Notes under the pieces: model-generated
Told to the model about the DNA's origin: nothing
The model's input: only the letters and a program-made list of their open reading frames with translations
Databases searched by the model: none
Position numbers and translations under genes: made by a program
Shown here: one piece after another, positions 19,132 through 28,118 of the stretch
How the letters are laid out: every line of letters begins with the position of its first letter
Numbering within the stretch: position 1 is the first letter of the stretch
Source: Rhodospirillum rubrum ATCC 11170
GTDB lineage: Bacteria; Pseudomonadota; Alphaproteobacteria; Rhodospirillales; Rhodospirillaceae
DNA: 64,000 nt
Direction: 5' to 3'
Assembly (NCBI RefSeq): GCF_000013085.1
Contig: NC_007643.1
Location: forward strand, 629,001-693,000

Positions 19132-20259
19132 TCAGGCCATCTGGTCGACGAAAAGCGGGTTGTTGTCCATGCCTGAGATCGTGCTGGCGAAGACGGTGAG
19201 ATAGGACTGCTGCTGCTGGGACATGGACTCCAGGTTGCGCTGCATGACCTCCACCTGATTGGCGAATTCCTGCTGAAGCTTGAGCTGCGCGGTCAGGTTG
19301 TCTTGCATCGCGGTTTTTTTCTGGGTGGTCAGGTCCTTCATCTGCTGATTGAGATTGGCCTCGTGGCCTTTCACCGTGTTGGCGTTTCCCGCCATCAGGG
19401 CTTTGGCGCCGGTGAGCACCGCGTCGGCCTTGTCCAATTCGGCTAGGGCGCCGGCCACGTCCTCGGCGGTCGACAGCGGCGTGGCGCCGGTGGAATTGTG
19501 ATTCCAGCTTCCGGTCACGCCAAGGCCGCCGGTGACCAACTTGCCGGTCACATTGGTGGAAACCCCGCCATCAAGGATCATGGCGAAAGTCATCGTTCCA
19601 TCGCCGTTGTCGGTGACGCTGGTGATGCCGGTGGTCAGCGAGGTCGTTCGGCCCGTGGCGTCGCTGTCGCTGGGTTTTTCGGTATTATACGAGGTGTATT
19701 CGCTGATCGACTGCGATCCCAGATCGGGAACCCAGACGGTGCCGTCAGCCATTTCAATGCGGAAATCCGACCCGACATAGGCGCCGCGCAGGGTGGCCTG
19801 GGAACTGCCGATCCCGCTGTTGTAGCTGATCTCGTTGGGCGCCCAGGTCGCGCGGTCGCGGACCTTGCCGACCAGATTATACGCGGGGGAGTAAAGATCG
19901 GCCGCGACATTCAGGCTGCGCAGGTTTTCGTCATACTGGTTGCGCCAGTAGTCGGACTTATAGTCGCTGCGCTCGAGTTCGCCCAGGGCCGCGCGCATGG
20001 CGCTCAGCTTCTCGGTGATCGTGTCGAGGCTTTCCCTGCTGTTATCAACGGCGATCTCGGCGGTCTTGATGCCCGATGAGGTTTTGATCAGGCGGTCGGA
20101 CGCTTTGTCGATCGAGTTGGATTTGGCTTGGAAGGTCTCGTTAAGCGCGGTCTGCTTCTTTTGGATGGCTTGGGCGGCGCGCGATTGCATGTTATCGAGC
20201 GCGATCTGCTCGTAGGAGCCGAAAGATAGGCTGTTGTCCGAGGTCAAGGCGGTGATCAT
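19132..20259 (-). CDS. Flagellar-cluster protein of unknown function, flagellin-like layout
   Basis: 375 residues from the ATG at 20259 with a strong AGGAGGA ribosome-binding site. I do not recognise the family. Residues 1-105 and 300-375 are long amphipathic helices (LDNMQSRAAQAIQKKQTALN near the start; NQVEVMQRNLESMSQQQQSY near the end). The middle (about 120-270) is Gly/Thr/Ser/Asp-rich with beta character (VTDNGDGTMTFAMILDGGVS). Helical ends around a variable beta centre is the plan of axial flagellar proteins such as flagellin, FlgL and FliD, but no family signature is visible. It lies upstream of fliK, same strand, with its own likely promoter. A structural or cap-like role is inference. 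Confidence 0.6.
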   Translation of the reverse strand: MITALTSDNSLSFGSYEQIALDNMQSRAAQAIQKKQTALNETFQAKSNSIDKASDRLIKTSSGIKTAEIAVDNSRESLDTITEKLSAMRAALGELERSDYKSDYWRNQYDENLRSLNVAADLYSPAYNLVGKVRDRATWAPNEISYNSGIGSSQATLRGAYVGSDFRIEMADGTVWVPDLGSQSISEYTSYNTEKPSDSDATGRTTSLTTGITSVTDNGDGTMTFAMILDGGVSTNVTGKLVTGGLGVTGSWNHNSTGATPLSTAEDVAGALAELDKADAVLTGAKALMAGNANTVKGHEANLNQQMKDLTTQKKTAMQDNLTAQLKLQQEFANQVEVMQRNLESMSQQQQSYLTVFASTISGMDNNPLFVDQMA

Positions 20260-20368
20260 GACGTCCTCCTGCCGGCGTTCTGCCGGGTGCGGGATGGCGG
20301 GCACGGATCGAAATAACAAAGCCTCTCCGCAGGGCCTTTCCTGGCCGAGACGGAGGTGCAGAGACCAA

Positions 20369-20398
20369 AGTATAACATGGGCGCGCGAAAGCGGCCAA
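20369..20398 (-). promoter_or_regulatory. Candidate sigma-70 promoter for the 19132-20259 gene
   Basis: On the minus strand TTGGCC (20398-20393) and TATACT (20374-20369) are separated by 18 bases, giving a leader of roughly 105 bases to the ATG at 20259. The -10 is good for this GC-rich DNA; the -35 is partial. Confidence 0.4.
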
Positions 20399-20401
20399 GG
20401 C

Positions 20402-22189
20402 TTATCCGAAACGCTTGGTCAAGGCCGCGGCCACTTGGGCGATGACTCCCCGCCAGTCGCCGCGACGGGATTGGCGGAACAACCGCGCCGAGGGGTACCA
20501 GGGGCTGTCGTCGCGGTCCATCATCCAGCGGTAATCGGGCACATAGGCCAGCATCACCCAGGTTTCCACGCCCAGGCCGCCGGCGAGATGGATCACGGCG
20601 GTATCGACGCCGATCACCAGATCAAGGGCGGCGACGACGCGGGCGGTGGCGGCGAAATCGCCGCCCGGCGCTAGCGCCGCGGGCAAATCGGGCAGATCGG
20701 CGGCTGGCGGGCCGAGTTGTAGTCCCGTCCAGGCGATATCCAACCCGGCGTCTTTGACCCGATCGAACAAGGGGCGCAGCGCGGTCGCCGGACAACTGCG
20801 CAGCCTGTCCATGCGATTGCCCGGATCGCCGGCCCAGACCAGTCCCACCCGGGGGGGGGAGGAGGGCGGGCGCGGTGCCGGCTCGGCCCGGAGCCAGCGG
20901 TCGGGGCCAGGGATGGTCTCGCTGTCGACGCCTAAGCGGTGGGGCAGCGACATCAAGGGCAGATGGGCATCGGCGGCGGGGGGAGACTCGGCCTGGGCGA
21001 CGACTCGCACCGCCGGTCCCAGGGCCGGTCCCAAGGATTGCGCGAGCAGGCCGACCAAAGACGGCGGGCACTCGATAATGCCTTGCGCGTCGCCGGCGCG
21101 GGCCAGGGCGGGGATGATCAGCCGGCTCATCATCAGGCTATCGCCGAAGCCCTGTTCGGCATGGAGCAACAAGGTGCGCCCGGGGCCCAACGGTTGGCCA
21201 TCCCACAGCGGCATCGGCCAGTCGGTCGGCGCGGGGCCGGCGGCGCGGCGTCCGGTGAAGCGGCCCATCCGCCAGCGCGCCTCATGGGCGGCCCAGCCTT
21301 CCTCCCAGGCGCCGGCTAGCAGCAGGGCCCAGGCCAGATCATAGCGGGCCTCCGGCTCGTCGGGATCAAGGGCTAGGGCTTGGCGGTGGGCGGCGATCGC
21401 CCCCTTGATATCGCCCAATCCCAGCCGGCAAACCCCAAGGTTGGTGTGATAATGGGCCCGTTCGGGGGCGCGGGCGACGGCGGCGTCCAGCAAGGGCAGG
21501 GCGTCTTCCAGCCGGTCGCGCTCGATCAGGAAATGGGCGAGGTTATAGGTCCAATCGGGTTCGTCGGCGGCCAGGGCGACGGCCCGGCGCAAGGCCTTCT
21601 CGGCTTCTTCGTCAAGGCCGCTCTCGCCCAGGCCGGCCCCCAGGCTCGACCACGCCGCGGCATCCCCGGGGCGAAGCGCCACCAGCGCCCGCCAAGGAGC
21701 GATGGCCTGGGCGGCGCGGCCGGCCCGGCGCAGCAGCACCCCCTGGCGGCGGTGCAATTCCGCCTCGTCGGGGTGACGGCGAAGGGCGTCGTCGAGCAGG
21801 GCGATGGCTTGGTCGCGCCGGCCAAGCTCCTCCAGGCGGTCGGCGCGAAAGCCCAAGGCGCCGGCGGTGGCGGGAAGACCCTCGGCGGCGCTCAGGGCTT
21901 CGGCCGGACGGCGCGCCCCGGCCAGGGCGACGGCCAGATCGGCCAGCCAGTCCAGCCGCGTCGGATCGGCAGCCACCGCCGCGCCCAGGCTTTCAAGGGC
22001 CGCCGTCGGTTGGCCAAGGCCAAGCAGAATGCGGCCAAGACCGGCCAGGGCCGGTCCGTGGCCGGGGTGGCGGTCGAGCACCAGACGATAGAGATCGCGG
22101 GCTTCGGCCGGGGCGCCGCCCTCGCGCAGGGCATCGGCGCGGGCGATCAGGCTATCGCGGATCGGGTTCGGGGCGGGGGGCGGCGACAT
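20402..22189 (-). CDS. TPR-repeat glycosyltransferase (FlmG-like), paralogue 1
   Basis: 595 residues from an ATG at 22189 with GGAG upstream (an ATG at 22240 is also possible). The N-terminal 310 residues are a run of tetratricopeptide repeats (for example AHYHTNLGVCRLGLGDIKGA with AIAAHRQALALDPDEPEARY). The C-terminal half is a GT-B glycosyltransferase-like domain with LLLHAEQGFGDSLMMSRLII and LVIGVDTAVIHLAGGLGVET, the nucleotide-sugar-binding side. The same TPR plus GT-B plan occurs in Caulobacter FlmG, which glycosylates flagellin. The neighbouring hook operon supports a flagellar target, but other protein or glycan substrates are possible. A paralogue is transcribed divergently. Confidence 0.75.
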   Translation of the reverse strand: MSPPPAPNPIRDSLIARADALREGGAPAEARDLYRLVLDRHPGHGPALAGLGRILLGLGQPTAALESLGAAVAADPTRLDWLADLAVALAGARRPAEALSAAEGLPATAGALGFRADRLEELGRRDQAIALLDDALRRHPDEAELHRRQGVLLRRAGRAAQAIAPWRALVALRPGDAAAWSSLGAGLGESGLDEEAEKALRRAVALAADEPDWTYNLAHFLIERDRLEDALPLLDAAVARAPERAHYHTNLGVCRLGLGDIKGAIAAHRQALALDPDEPEARYDLAWALLLAGAWEEGWAAHEARWRMGRFTGRRAAGPAPTDWPMPLWDGQPLGPGRTLLLHAEQGFGDSLMMSRLIIPALARAGDAQGIIECPPSLVGLLAQSLGPALGPAVRVVAQAESPPAADAHLPLMSLPHRLGVDSETIPGPDRWLRAEPAPRPPSSPPRVGLVWAGDPGNRMDRLRSCPATALRPLFDRVKDAGLDIAWTGLQLGPPAADLPDLPAALAPGGDFAATARVVAALDLVIGVDTAVIHLAGGLGVETWVMLAYVPDYRWMMDRDDSPWYPSARLFRQSRRGDWRGVIAQVAAALTKRFG

Positions 22190-22351
22190 CGCGGCTCCGG
22201 CAAAGGGGGACCCTGGTTCAGGCAAGAGCGCGGCGGCCACGGGCGAAAACCGCTTCTGGCTCCTGCCGCCACCCGGTCAGCCTCGCTTGCCCGGGCGATT
22301 GAGGCAAGCCCGCGCTTGCCCCCCCTCGGGCGGCCATGTCACCTTGCCGCC

Positions 22352-23941
22352 ATGGACAGCACCGACGGACCCCTGGATCTGATCGCCGAGCGCGCCGAAG
22401 CCGCCTGGAGCCGGGGGGACCGGCACAGGGCGATGACTCTGGCCCGCCTGGGGCTTGGCCAGGATGACGGCCATCCCCGCCTGCTGGCCGTTCTTGGCGC
22501 CTTTGAGCAAGCCGAAGGCCGCTCGGCGGCGGCGGCCGGGCTGTTTCGCCGGGCGATGGCGCGCTGTGGCGATGATCCGCTGATGCTCCATAACCTGGGG
22601 GTTGCCCTGCGCGGCGCCGGGCTGATCGATGCGGCGGCCGCCGCCTGGGAAGGGGTTCTGAGGGGCTGCCCCCAGCGCTTCGCCACCTTGTTCAATCTGG
22701 CCCGCCTGCGCGACGACCAGGGCCGGGGCGAGGAGGCCTTGGCGCTGTATCGGCGGGCCTGTCTGGCCGATCCGGCGGCCAGCGACGCCGCCTATAATCT
22801 GGGGAACCTTCTGGCGCGGCGCGGCGCCCTCGCCCAGGCGGCCGAGGTTCTGGGCAAGGCGGCGAGTGTCACTCCGCACGATGCCCGCATCCAGACCAAT
22901 CTGGGCATCGTGCTGCGGCGCTTGGGCGATGCCGCCGGCGCTTTGGCCTGCCAGCGGCGGGCCGTGGCTCTTGACCCCGATCTGGCCGACGCCCAGTGGA
23001 ACCTTGCCAATCTGCTGCTGGCCCTGGACGATTATGACGAAGGCTTCGCCCGCTATGAATGGCGCAAGCGCCGCGCGCCGTGGCGGCTGGTCGATCCGCC
23101 TTTGGCCGAATGGCGGGGCGAGGATCTGGCCGGTCGGCGGCTGTTGGTCGGCCTCGAGCAAGGCGCCGGCGACATGATCCAGGCGGCGCGCTTCCTGCCG
23201 GTTCTGGCCGGGCGCGGGGCCAGGGTCATCGTTGAGGCGCCCGACGCCCTGGCCGGTCTACTGGCGACCGTCGATGGCGTCGAGTCGGTGGTGGCGCCCG
23301 GGGCGTGGGCGGCGGCGCGGGCGACGTGTCATATCCGCGCCTTCAGCCTGCCCTATCGGCTGGGCCTGCGCTTTGCCGATCTGGCGGCCACCGCCGGGCC
23401 CTACTTGCGCGTTCCCCCTCGCACGCCGACGCCGCCAGCGCTGCCGCCGGGGGGCCAAGGCCCGTGCGTCGGCCTGTGCTGGTCGGGCAATCCCGATTTC
23501 ACCGAAAACGCCGTACGCGCGGCGCCGCTGGCCGCCTTCGCCCCTTTGACCGCCGTCGAGGGGCTGACCTTCTTCAGCCTGCAAAAGGGCCCGGCCGTGG
23601 CCGAGCTGGCGGCGAGCGGCCTGCCGGTCATCGATCTCGATCCGTGGCTGGTCGATTACGCGGCGACGGCGGCGGCGATGGCGCGGCTTGATATGGTGGT
23701 GACCACCGATACCAGCGTCGCCCATCTGGCCGGGGCCTTGGGCCGGCCCTGCCTGCTGCTACTGGCGGCCCATTGCGACTGGCGCTGGGGCATCGGCCGC
23801 GAGACCAGCCCGTGGTATCCTAGCCTGCGCTTGTTGCGCCAGGAACGCCTCGGGGACTGGCGGGCGCCGGTGGCGCGTGCGGCGGCTCTGCTGGCCGGCT
23901 TGCGGCGCGGGACCGATACTCGCGGGCCAGAATCGACATGA
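22352..23941 (+). CDS. TPR-repeat glycosyltransferase (FlmG-like), paralogue 2
   Basis: 529 residues from the ATG at 22352; the frame is open about 1 kb further upstream, antisense to paralogue 1, which is not coding. TPR units fill residues 10-235 (DAAYNLGNLLARRGALAQAA, DAQWNLANLLLALDDYDEGF). The GT-B-like half contains LLVGLEQGAGDMIQAARFLP and VVTTDTSVAHLAGALGRPCL. Its last 70 residues align by eye with paralogue 1: both have a DTxVxHLAG motif followed by SPWYPS and RxGDWR. The two are probably old duplicates with different acceptors. Its 3' end overlaps the convergent GNAT gene by 122 bases. Confidence 0.75.
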   Translation: MDSTDGPLDLIAERAEAAWSRGDRHRAMTLARLGLGQDDGHPRLLAVLGAFEQAEGRSAAAAGLFRRAMARCGDDPLMLHNLGVALRGAGLIDAAAAAWEGVLRGCPQRFATLFNLARLRDDQGRGEEALALYRRACLADPAASDAAYNLGNLLARRGALAQAAEVLGKAASVTPHDARIQTNLGIVLRRLGDAAGALACQRRAVALDPDLADAQWNLANLLLALDDYDEGFARYEWRKRRAPWRLVDPPLAEWRGEDLAGRRLLVGLEQGAGDMIQAARFLPVLAGRGARVIVEAPDALAGLLATVDGVESVVAPGAWAAARATCHIRAFSLPYRLGLRFADLAATAGPYLRVPPRTPTPPALPPGGQGPCVGLCWSGNPDFTENAVRAAPLAAFAPLTAVEGLTFFSLQKGPAVAELAASGLPVIDLDPWLVDYAATAAAMARLDMVVTTDTSVAHLAGALGRPCLLLLAAHCDWRWGIGRETSPWYPSLRLLRQERLGDWRAPVARAAALLAGLRRGTDTRGPEST

Positions 23942-24449
23942 TGGCCAGGGTACGGTAGCCGTTGGCGCCGAGAACCCCCTCGCGCAGGTCGCCCTCGTGA
24001 ACAAAGCCCATGTCGGCGTAAACCTGACGGGCGCGGGTGTTATCGGAAAACACGTCCAGCCACAGGCGATTGGCGCCGAGGCCGGAGAAGGCGTGATCGA
24101 TCACCGCCTCCATCATCGCCTTGCCGATCCCCAAGCCTGGCCGCACGGCGATCATCCGCACCAGTTCGACCGCGTGATGGGGATTGGTCAGCCCGGCGAG
24201 GATGACGAAGCCCACCGGCCGCGCCCCCGAATCCTGGAACAGGATATATTGGTGATCGGACTCCGTCATGGCGTGACCATGGCGTTCGCGCGGCCAGGGC
24301 AGGATGAACGGGGCGTAATCGGGGCGCGCTTCCTGGCGCAAAATGAAGGGCAGATCCGTCGCCCGCCCGGGGCGACCGGTCAAAGGCCATTCGATTGGGG
24401 CAAATTCGGGCGGGGAAAATTCGGGCACCGCGGCAGGCGTCATCGTCAT
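23820..24449 (-). CDS. GNAT-family N-acetyltransferase
   Basis: 209 residues. The GNAT core has VELVRMIAVRPGLGIGKAMM, the acetyl-CoA-binding loop (R/Q-x-x-G-x-G/A type), then LGANRLWLDVFSDNTRARQV and the YADMGFVHEGDLRE motif typical of GNAT enzymes acting on small molecules or protein N termini. Substrate unknown. The last 30 or so residues (PAEPPHAPPAPASPRGV) are Pro/Ala-rich and are encoded antisense to the end of the TPR-glycosyltransferase gene, so they may be a late C-terminal extension. The ribosome-binding site is weak. Not obviously in an operon. Confidence 0.85.
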   Translation of the reverse strand: MTMTPAAVPEFSPPEFAPIEWPLTGRPGRATDLPFILRQEARPDYAPFILPWPRERHGHAMTESDHQYILFQDSGARPVGFVILAGLTNPHHAVELVRMIAVRPGLGIGKAMMEAVIDHAFSGLGANRLWLDVFSDNTRARQVYADMGFVHEGDLREGVLGANGYRTLAIMSILAREYRSRAASRPAEPPHAPPAPASPRGVPGATSAG

Positions 24450-24519
24450 CGGGCCGGATCCGTTTCACGGTCAAGGAGGCCTCTTAAAAGCCGCTTGCGG
24501 GAATCCTGATCCCCGTCCG

Positions 24520-24586
24520 CCGCTCCAAGATCCTGATATTGAAGCAAATCGTCGTCGCGGTCTGGTTTAGATCGCTCGGGATTTGC
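24520..24586 (+). repeat. 67-bp dispersed palindromic element, copy B
   Basis: The clearest copy: 24-base flank CCGCTCCAAGATCCTGATAT plus four bases, then a 43-base palindrome whose outer arms GCAAATC/GATTTGC pair perfectly and inner arms GCGGTC/GATCGC pair with one G-T. It lies in the 264-base gap between the GNAT gene and the histidine kinase gene, where nothing else was recognised. See copies A (4995) and C (16168). Confidence 0.8.
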
Positions 24587-24713
24587 TCTCCTGGGGCCAC
24601 CCCTTTCGCCGCGTCCCGATCTTTTCCAGCCCGATCTCTTCCACAAAAAGACAATCCGTGAGCCTTCCTTCGCCGTCAAGCGATCCGAGGCGACGGTGGC
24701 GGGCGGCGGGCGC

Positions 24714-26036
24714 TCAGACCGGAGGGTCGCCGGCCTCGGGCGGGGGGGCGGAGTTTTCCAGGCCGGCGGGAAGATGAACCCGGAAGGACGATCCCTCGTC
24801 GATCACCGAGTCCACCCAGATGCGGCCGCCATGGCGTTCGACGATGCGCCGGCAGAGCGCCAGCCCGACGCCCGATCCGGCCACGCCGCCTGGACCGCCG
24901 CTGTCGAGCCGTCGGAACAAGTTGAAGACGGTGTCGAAGTCCTTGGGGGCGATCCCCCGGCCATTGTCGGTGACGGTGATCTTCCAGCCCGGCCGCTGAT
25001 CAAAGGCTAGGGCTTCGATCGCCACGCCGATGGCGGGGCGGCGGTCGGGGTGGCGGTACTTCAGAGCGTTGCCGATCAGGTTCTGGAAAAGCCGGGCAAG
25101 CTGCCCCTCGTCGCCCGAAATCAGGGCCGGCTCGTCGGGAAGGGTCAGGGCGGCGCCGCTTTCCGCGATCGCCAGGGTCAGGTTTCCCAGGGCGAGGGTC
25201 AGGGGATGGCGCAAGTCGATGGGTTCGAAGTGGGCTGGCTGGGTGGTGATGCGCGAATAATCGAGCAGGTCGTTGATCATCGTTCCCATGCGCGTCGCGC
25301 CGTCTTCGGCGAAGGCCATATAGTCGCGGGTTTCGCTGTCCAACCCCGGCCCCAAGCGGCGGCGGATGAGCTGCAGATAGCCCCGCACCATTCGCAAGGG
25401 TTCTTGCAGGTCATGGGAGATGCCGTAGGCGAAGCTTTCAAGCTCGGCGTTGGAGCGGGCGAGGGCGGCGGTGCGATCGGCGACCCGTTGCTCAAGGATG
25501 GAATTGGCCCGCTCAAGCTGCTTGCGGCCGTTTTCCAGTTCGATGATATCGCAATAGGCGCGCAGGGCGGCGACGATGGTGGTGAACAGCTTCTGCGAGG
25601 TCAGCTCGGTCTTGGCCTTGTAGTCGTTGATGTCGTACGCGACGATCACCTCGCGCTCGGGCGCCTGACCGGGCTGGCCGGTTCGCAAGATGATGCGGAT
25701 CGCCCGGTTTCCCAGGTCCTCGCGGATATGGCGGACCAGCCGCAAGCCGGCGTCGTCGGATTCCATGACGACGTCAAGCAAGATGGCGGCGATATCGGTT
25801 TCGTTTGCCAGAACGGTCCGGGCTTCCTCGGCCGAATGGGCCGAGAGCAGCAGCAAGGGGCGATTCTTGAAGGTGACGTTGGCCAGAACCGTCCGCGTGA
25901 TCAGATGAACTTCCAGATCATCGTCAACGATCAAAACCTTCCACCCCAGGTCCGATGCCGGGGAGGAAACGCGGTCTTCTCCGGGAAGGTCATCTTCGAC
26001 GAGGAGAAGATCGGGGTCGCCGATGGGATCGTTCAT
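24714..26036 (-). CDS. Receiver-histidine kinase hybrid
   Basis: 440 residues with the receiver first: residues 32-150 begin KVLIVDDDLEVHLITRTVLA and carry the phospho-acceptor aspartate in AAILLDVVMESDDAG. A coiled linker follows (ELENGRKQLERANSILEQRV). Then comes the HisKA domain with the phospho-accepting histidine in YGISHDLQEPLRMVRGYLQL, a form common in bacteriophytochrome-type kinases, and the HATPase with N box NLIGNALKYRH, G1 DNGRGIAP and G2 GSGVGLALCRRIV. No transmembrane segment, so it is cytoplasmic. The receiver probably controls kinase output. No cognate regulator gene is adjacent, and the input signal is unknown. Confidence 0.92.
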   Translation of the reverse strand: MNDPIGDPDLLLVEDDLPGEDRVSSPASDLGWKVLIVDDDLEVHLITRTVLANVTFKNRPLLLLSAHSAEEARTVLANETDIAAILLDVVMESDDAGLRLVRHIREDLGNRAIRIILRTGQPGQAPEREVIVAYDINDYKAKTELTSQKLFTTIVAALRAYCDIIELENGRKQLERANSILEQRVADRTAALARSNAELESFAYGISHDLQEPLRMVRGYLQLIRRRLGPGLDSETRDYMAFAEDGATRMGTMINDLLDYSRITTQPAHFEPIDLRHPLTLALGNLTLAIAESGAALTLPDEPALISGDEGQLARLFQNLIGNALKYRHPDRRPAIGVAIEALAFDQRPGWKITVTDNGRGIAPKDFDTVFNLFRRLDSGGPGGVAGSGVGLALCRRIVERHGGRIWVDSVIDEGSSFRVHLPAGLENSAPPPEAGDPPV

Positions 26037-26163
26037 CTGGCCATGCCTGTGCCCGTCCGGGCGGACCTTCTCCGCAGGAGTGTACCGTTAGCGAAGTGTG
26101 CGCGTTTGAAAATAAAAACACAACAAAGGGTGCAAGAGGCCGTCTCCCGCCCGGGAAACGCCG

Positions 26164-26191
26164 GCCCTGCCTTCCGCTAGGAAGACAGGGC
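26164..26191 (-). terminator. Hairpin downstream of amtB
   Basis: GCCCTG-C-CTTCC and GGAAG-A-CAGGGC pair with one internal mismatch and a GCTA tetraloop, 20 bases after the amtB stop. A second small palindrome (GTTCGA/TCGAAC at 26193-26206) sits between it and the stop. There is no T-run after the stem on the minus strand, so termination may need help or the structure may protect the 3' end. Confidence 0.45.
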
Positions 26192-26211
26192 TGTTCGATT
26201 TCGAACGACGC

Positions 26212-27531
26212 CTAGACGTCCAGGCCCAGATCGCGGTGCTCTTGCGCGCCCGATTCGTCTTCAAAGGCGATGCGCAGGCCAAGGGTCAGCTTGATCGCCA
26301 GCCAGACGACGAAGCTGGCAAGGACCATCGCTCCGCCGACGGCGGCCGCGCCCAGGGCCTGGGTGGTCAACGGCACGGTCGGATCGATGACCGACACCAC
26401 CAGGGTGGCCCACAGGCCGCAGATCAGATGCACCGAGATCGCGCCGGTCGCGTCATCGATGCGCAGGCGCTCGATCAACGGCACGGCGATGACCACCAGC
26501 AAGCCACCGATGGCGCCGATGGCCAGGGCGACCAGGGGCATGGGCAGGTGGGGGGCGGCCGAGATCGAGACCAGACCGGCCAGGGCGCCCTGCAGGCCCC
26601 GGGCCATCACGCCGTTGCGACCGACGATCAGCGACACGATCAGGGCGACGGCCAGCCCGGCCGCGCCGGCGAGCAGGGTGTTGACGTAAGTGGGCACCAA
26701 GATCGCCGGACCGGCTTCGGGCACGGCCAGCAGCACCGCCCCGCCGGTCAGGCCAAACCAGCCGATCCAGCCGGCGAAGGTGCCGAAGGTGGCCAAGGCC
26801 AAGCTATTGGTGGGCAGGGCATGGATGGCGCCGTTCGAGGTGAATTTGCCCTTGCGCGCGCCCAGCAGCACCGCCCCGACCAGGGCGGCCCAGCCGGCGG
26901 CCGAATGCAAGACGGTGGCCCCGCCGATGTCGACGAAGCCAAGGCGATCAAGCCAGCCGCCGCCCCAGCTCCACGAGCCGGCGATGGGCCCGAGAACCGC
27001 CGCCAGCACCACGGCGAAGATCATGAAGGGCCATAGGCGCAAGCGCTCGGCCAGGGCTCCGGCGACGATCAGCACCGGCAAGGCGGCGAAGGGGGCGCGC
27101 AGGAACCATTCGGCCATGGCGTCCGGTGTCGCCCCTTCGACCGGAAGCGGGAAAAAGGCGAAGGTGCCGTGAAAGCCGCCGTTGACTCCGACCATCAGAA
27201 CATTGCTGCCGATGAAGAAGAAGGCGAGAACGGCCAGGGCGCTGCCGCAGATGCCCTTGATGGCCTGGGCGCCGCTCGCCCCCGGGCGTACCAGCCCGCT
27301 TTGGAACAGCGTCAGCCCGGCGAGCAGCCCCATCACCAGCAGGCCCTGCATGAGCAAAGGCAGCGGGACCGGCCACAGGGCGGGATCGGTGAGCGGGCCG
27401 GGCAAAGGAGAAGCCAGGCTTTCCTGGGCGATGGCGGGGGCGCCGAGACCGAGGCCGGCGAGAACAAGCAGGGCCAGGGCGGGCAAGGACGCACCGGCTG
27501 GCAGGGTCCGCGCGCGGGCGGGGTTGGTCAT
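26212..27531 (-). CDS. amtB: Ammonium transporter (Amt family)
   Basis: 439 residues. A signal-like leader with an Ala-rich cut region (GAPAIAQE near 34) is followed by about eleven membrane helices. Conserved channel residues can be matched by eye to E. coli AmtB: Phe of RAPFAAL (F107), Trp of WSWGGGW (W148), His of TVLHSAAGW (H168) and His of ISVHLICGL (H318). The second phenylalanine of the gate appears as Leu (GWFGLTGG, where AmtB has GWFGFNAG), and the periplasmic serine of the recruitment site is Ala. It is therefore a divergent Amt and may conduct or sense differently. Directly after a PII gene (14 bases), the usual glnK-amtB pair, with an AGGAGG ribosome-binding site. Confidence 0.88.
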   Translation of the reverse strand: MTNPARARTLPAGASLPALALLVLAGLGLGAPAIAQESLASPLPGPLTDPALWPVPLPLLMQGLLVMGLLAGLTLFQSGLVRPGASGAQAIKGICGSALAVLAFFFIGSNVLMVGVNGGFHGTFAFFPLPVEGATPDAMAEWFLRAPFAALPVLIVAGALAERLRLWPFMIFAVVLAAVLGPIAGSWSWGGGWLDRLGFVDIGGATVLHSAAGWAALVGAVLLGARKGKFTSNGAIHALPTNSLALATFGTFAGWIGWFGLTGGAVLLAVPEAGPAILVPTYVNTLLAGAAGLAVALIVSLIVGRNGVMARGLQGALAGLVSISAAPHLPMPLVALAIGAIGGLLVVIAVPLIERLRIDDATGAISVHLICGLWATLVVSVIDPTVPLTTQALGAAAVGGAMVLASFVVWLAIKLTLGLRIAFEDESGAQEHRDLGLDV

Positions 27532-27545
27532 GGGAGAAATCCTCC

Positions 27546-28103
<558 letters not shown>

Positions 28104-28118
<15 letters not shown>

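Noticed and set aside
21380-22351. N-terminal extension of the TPR-glycosyltransferase at 22352
   Set aside because: The extra 324 codons are antisense to the divergent paralogue, and the TPR domain is complete from the ATG at 22352.
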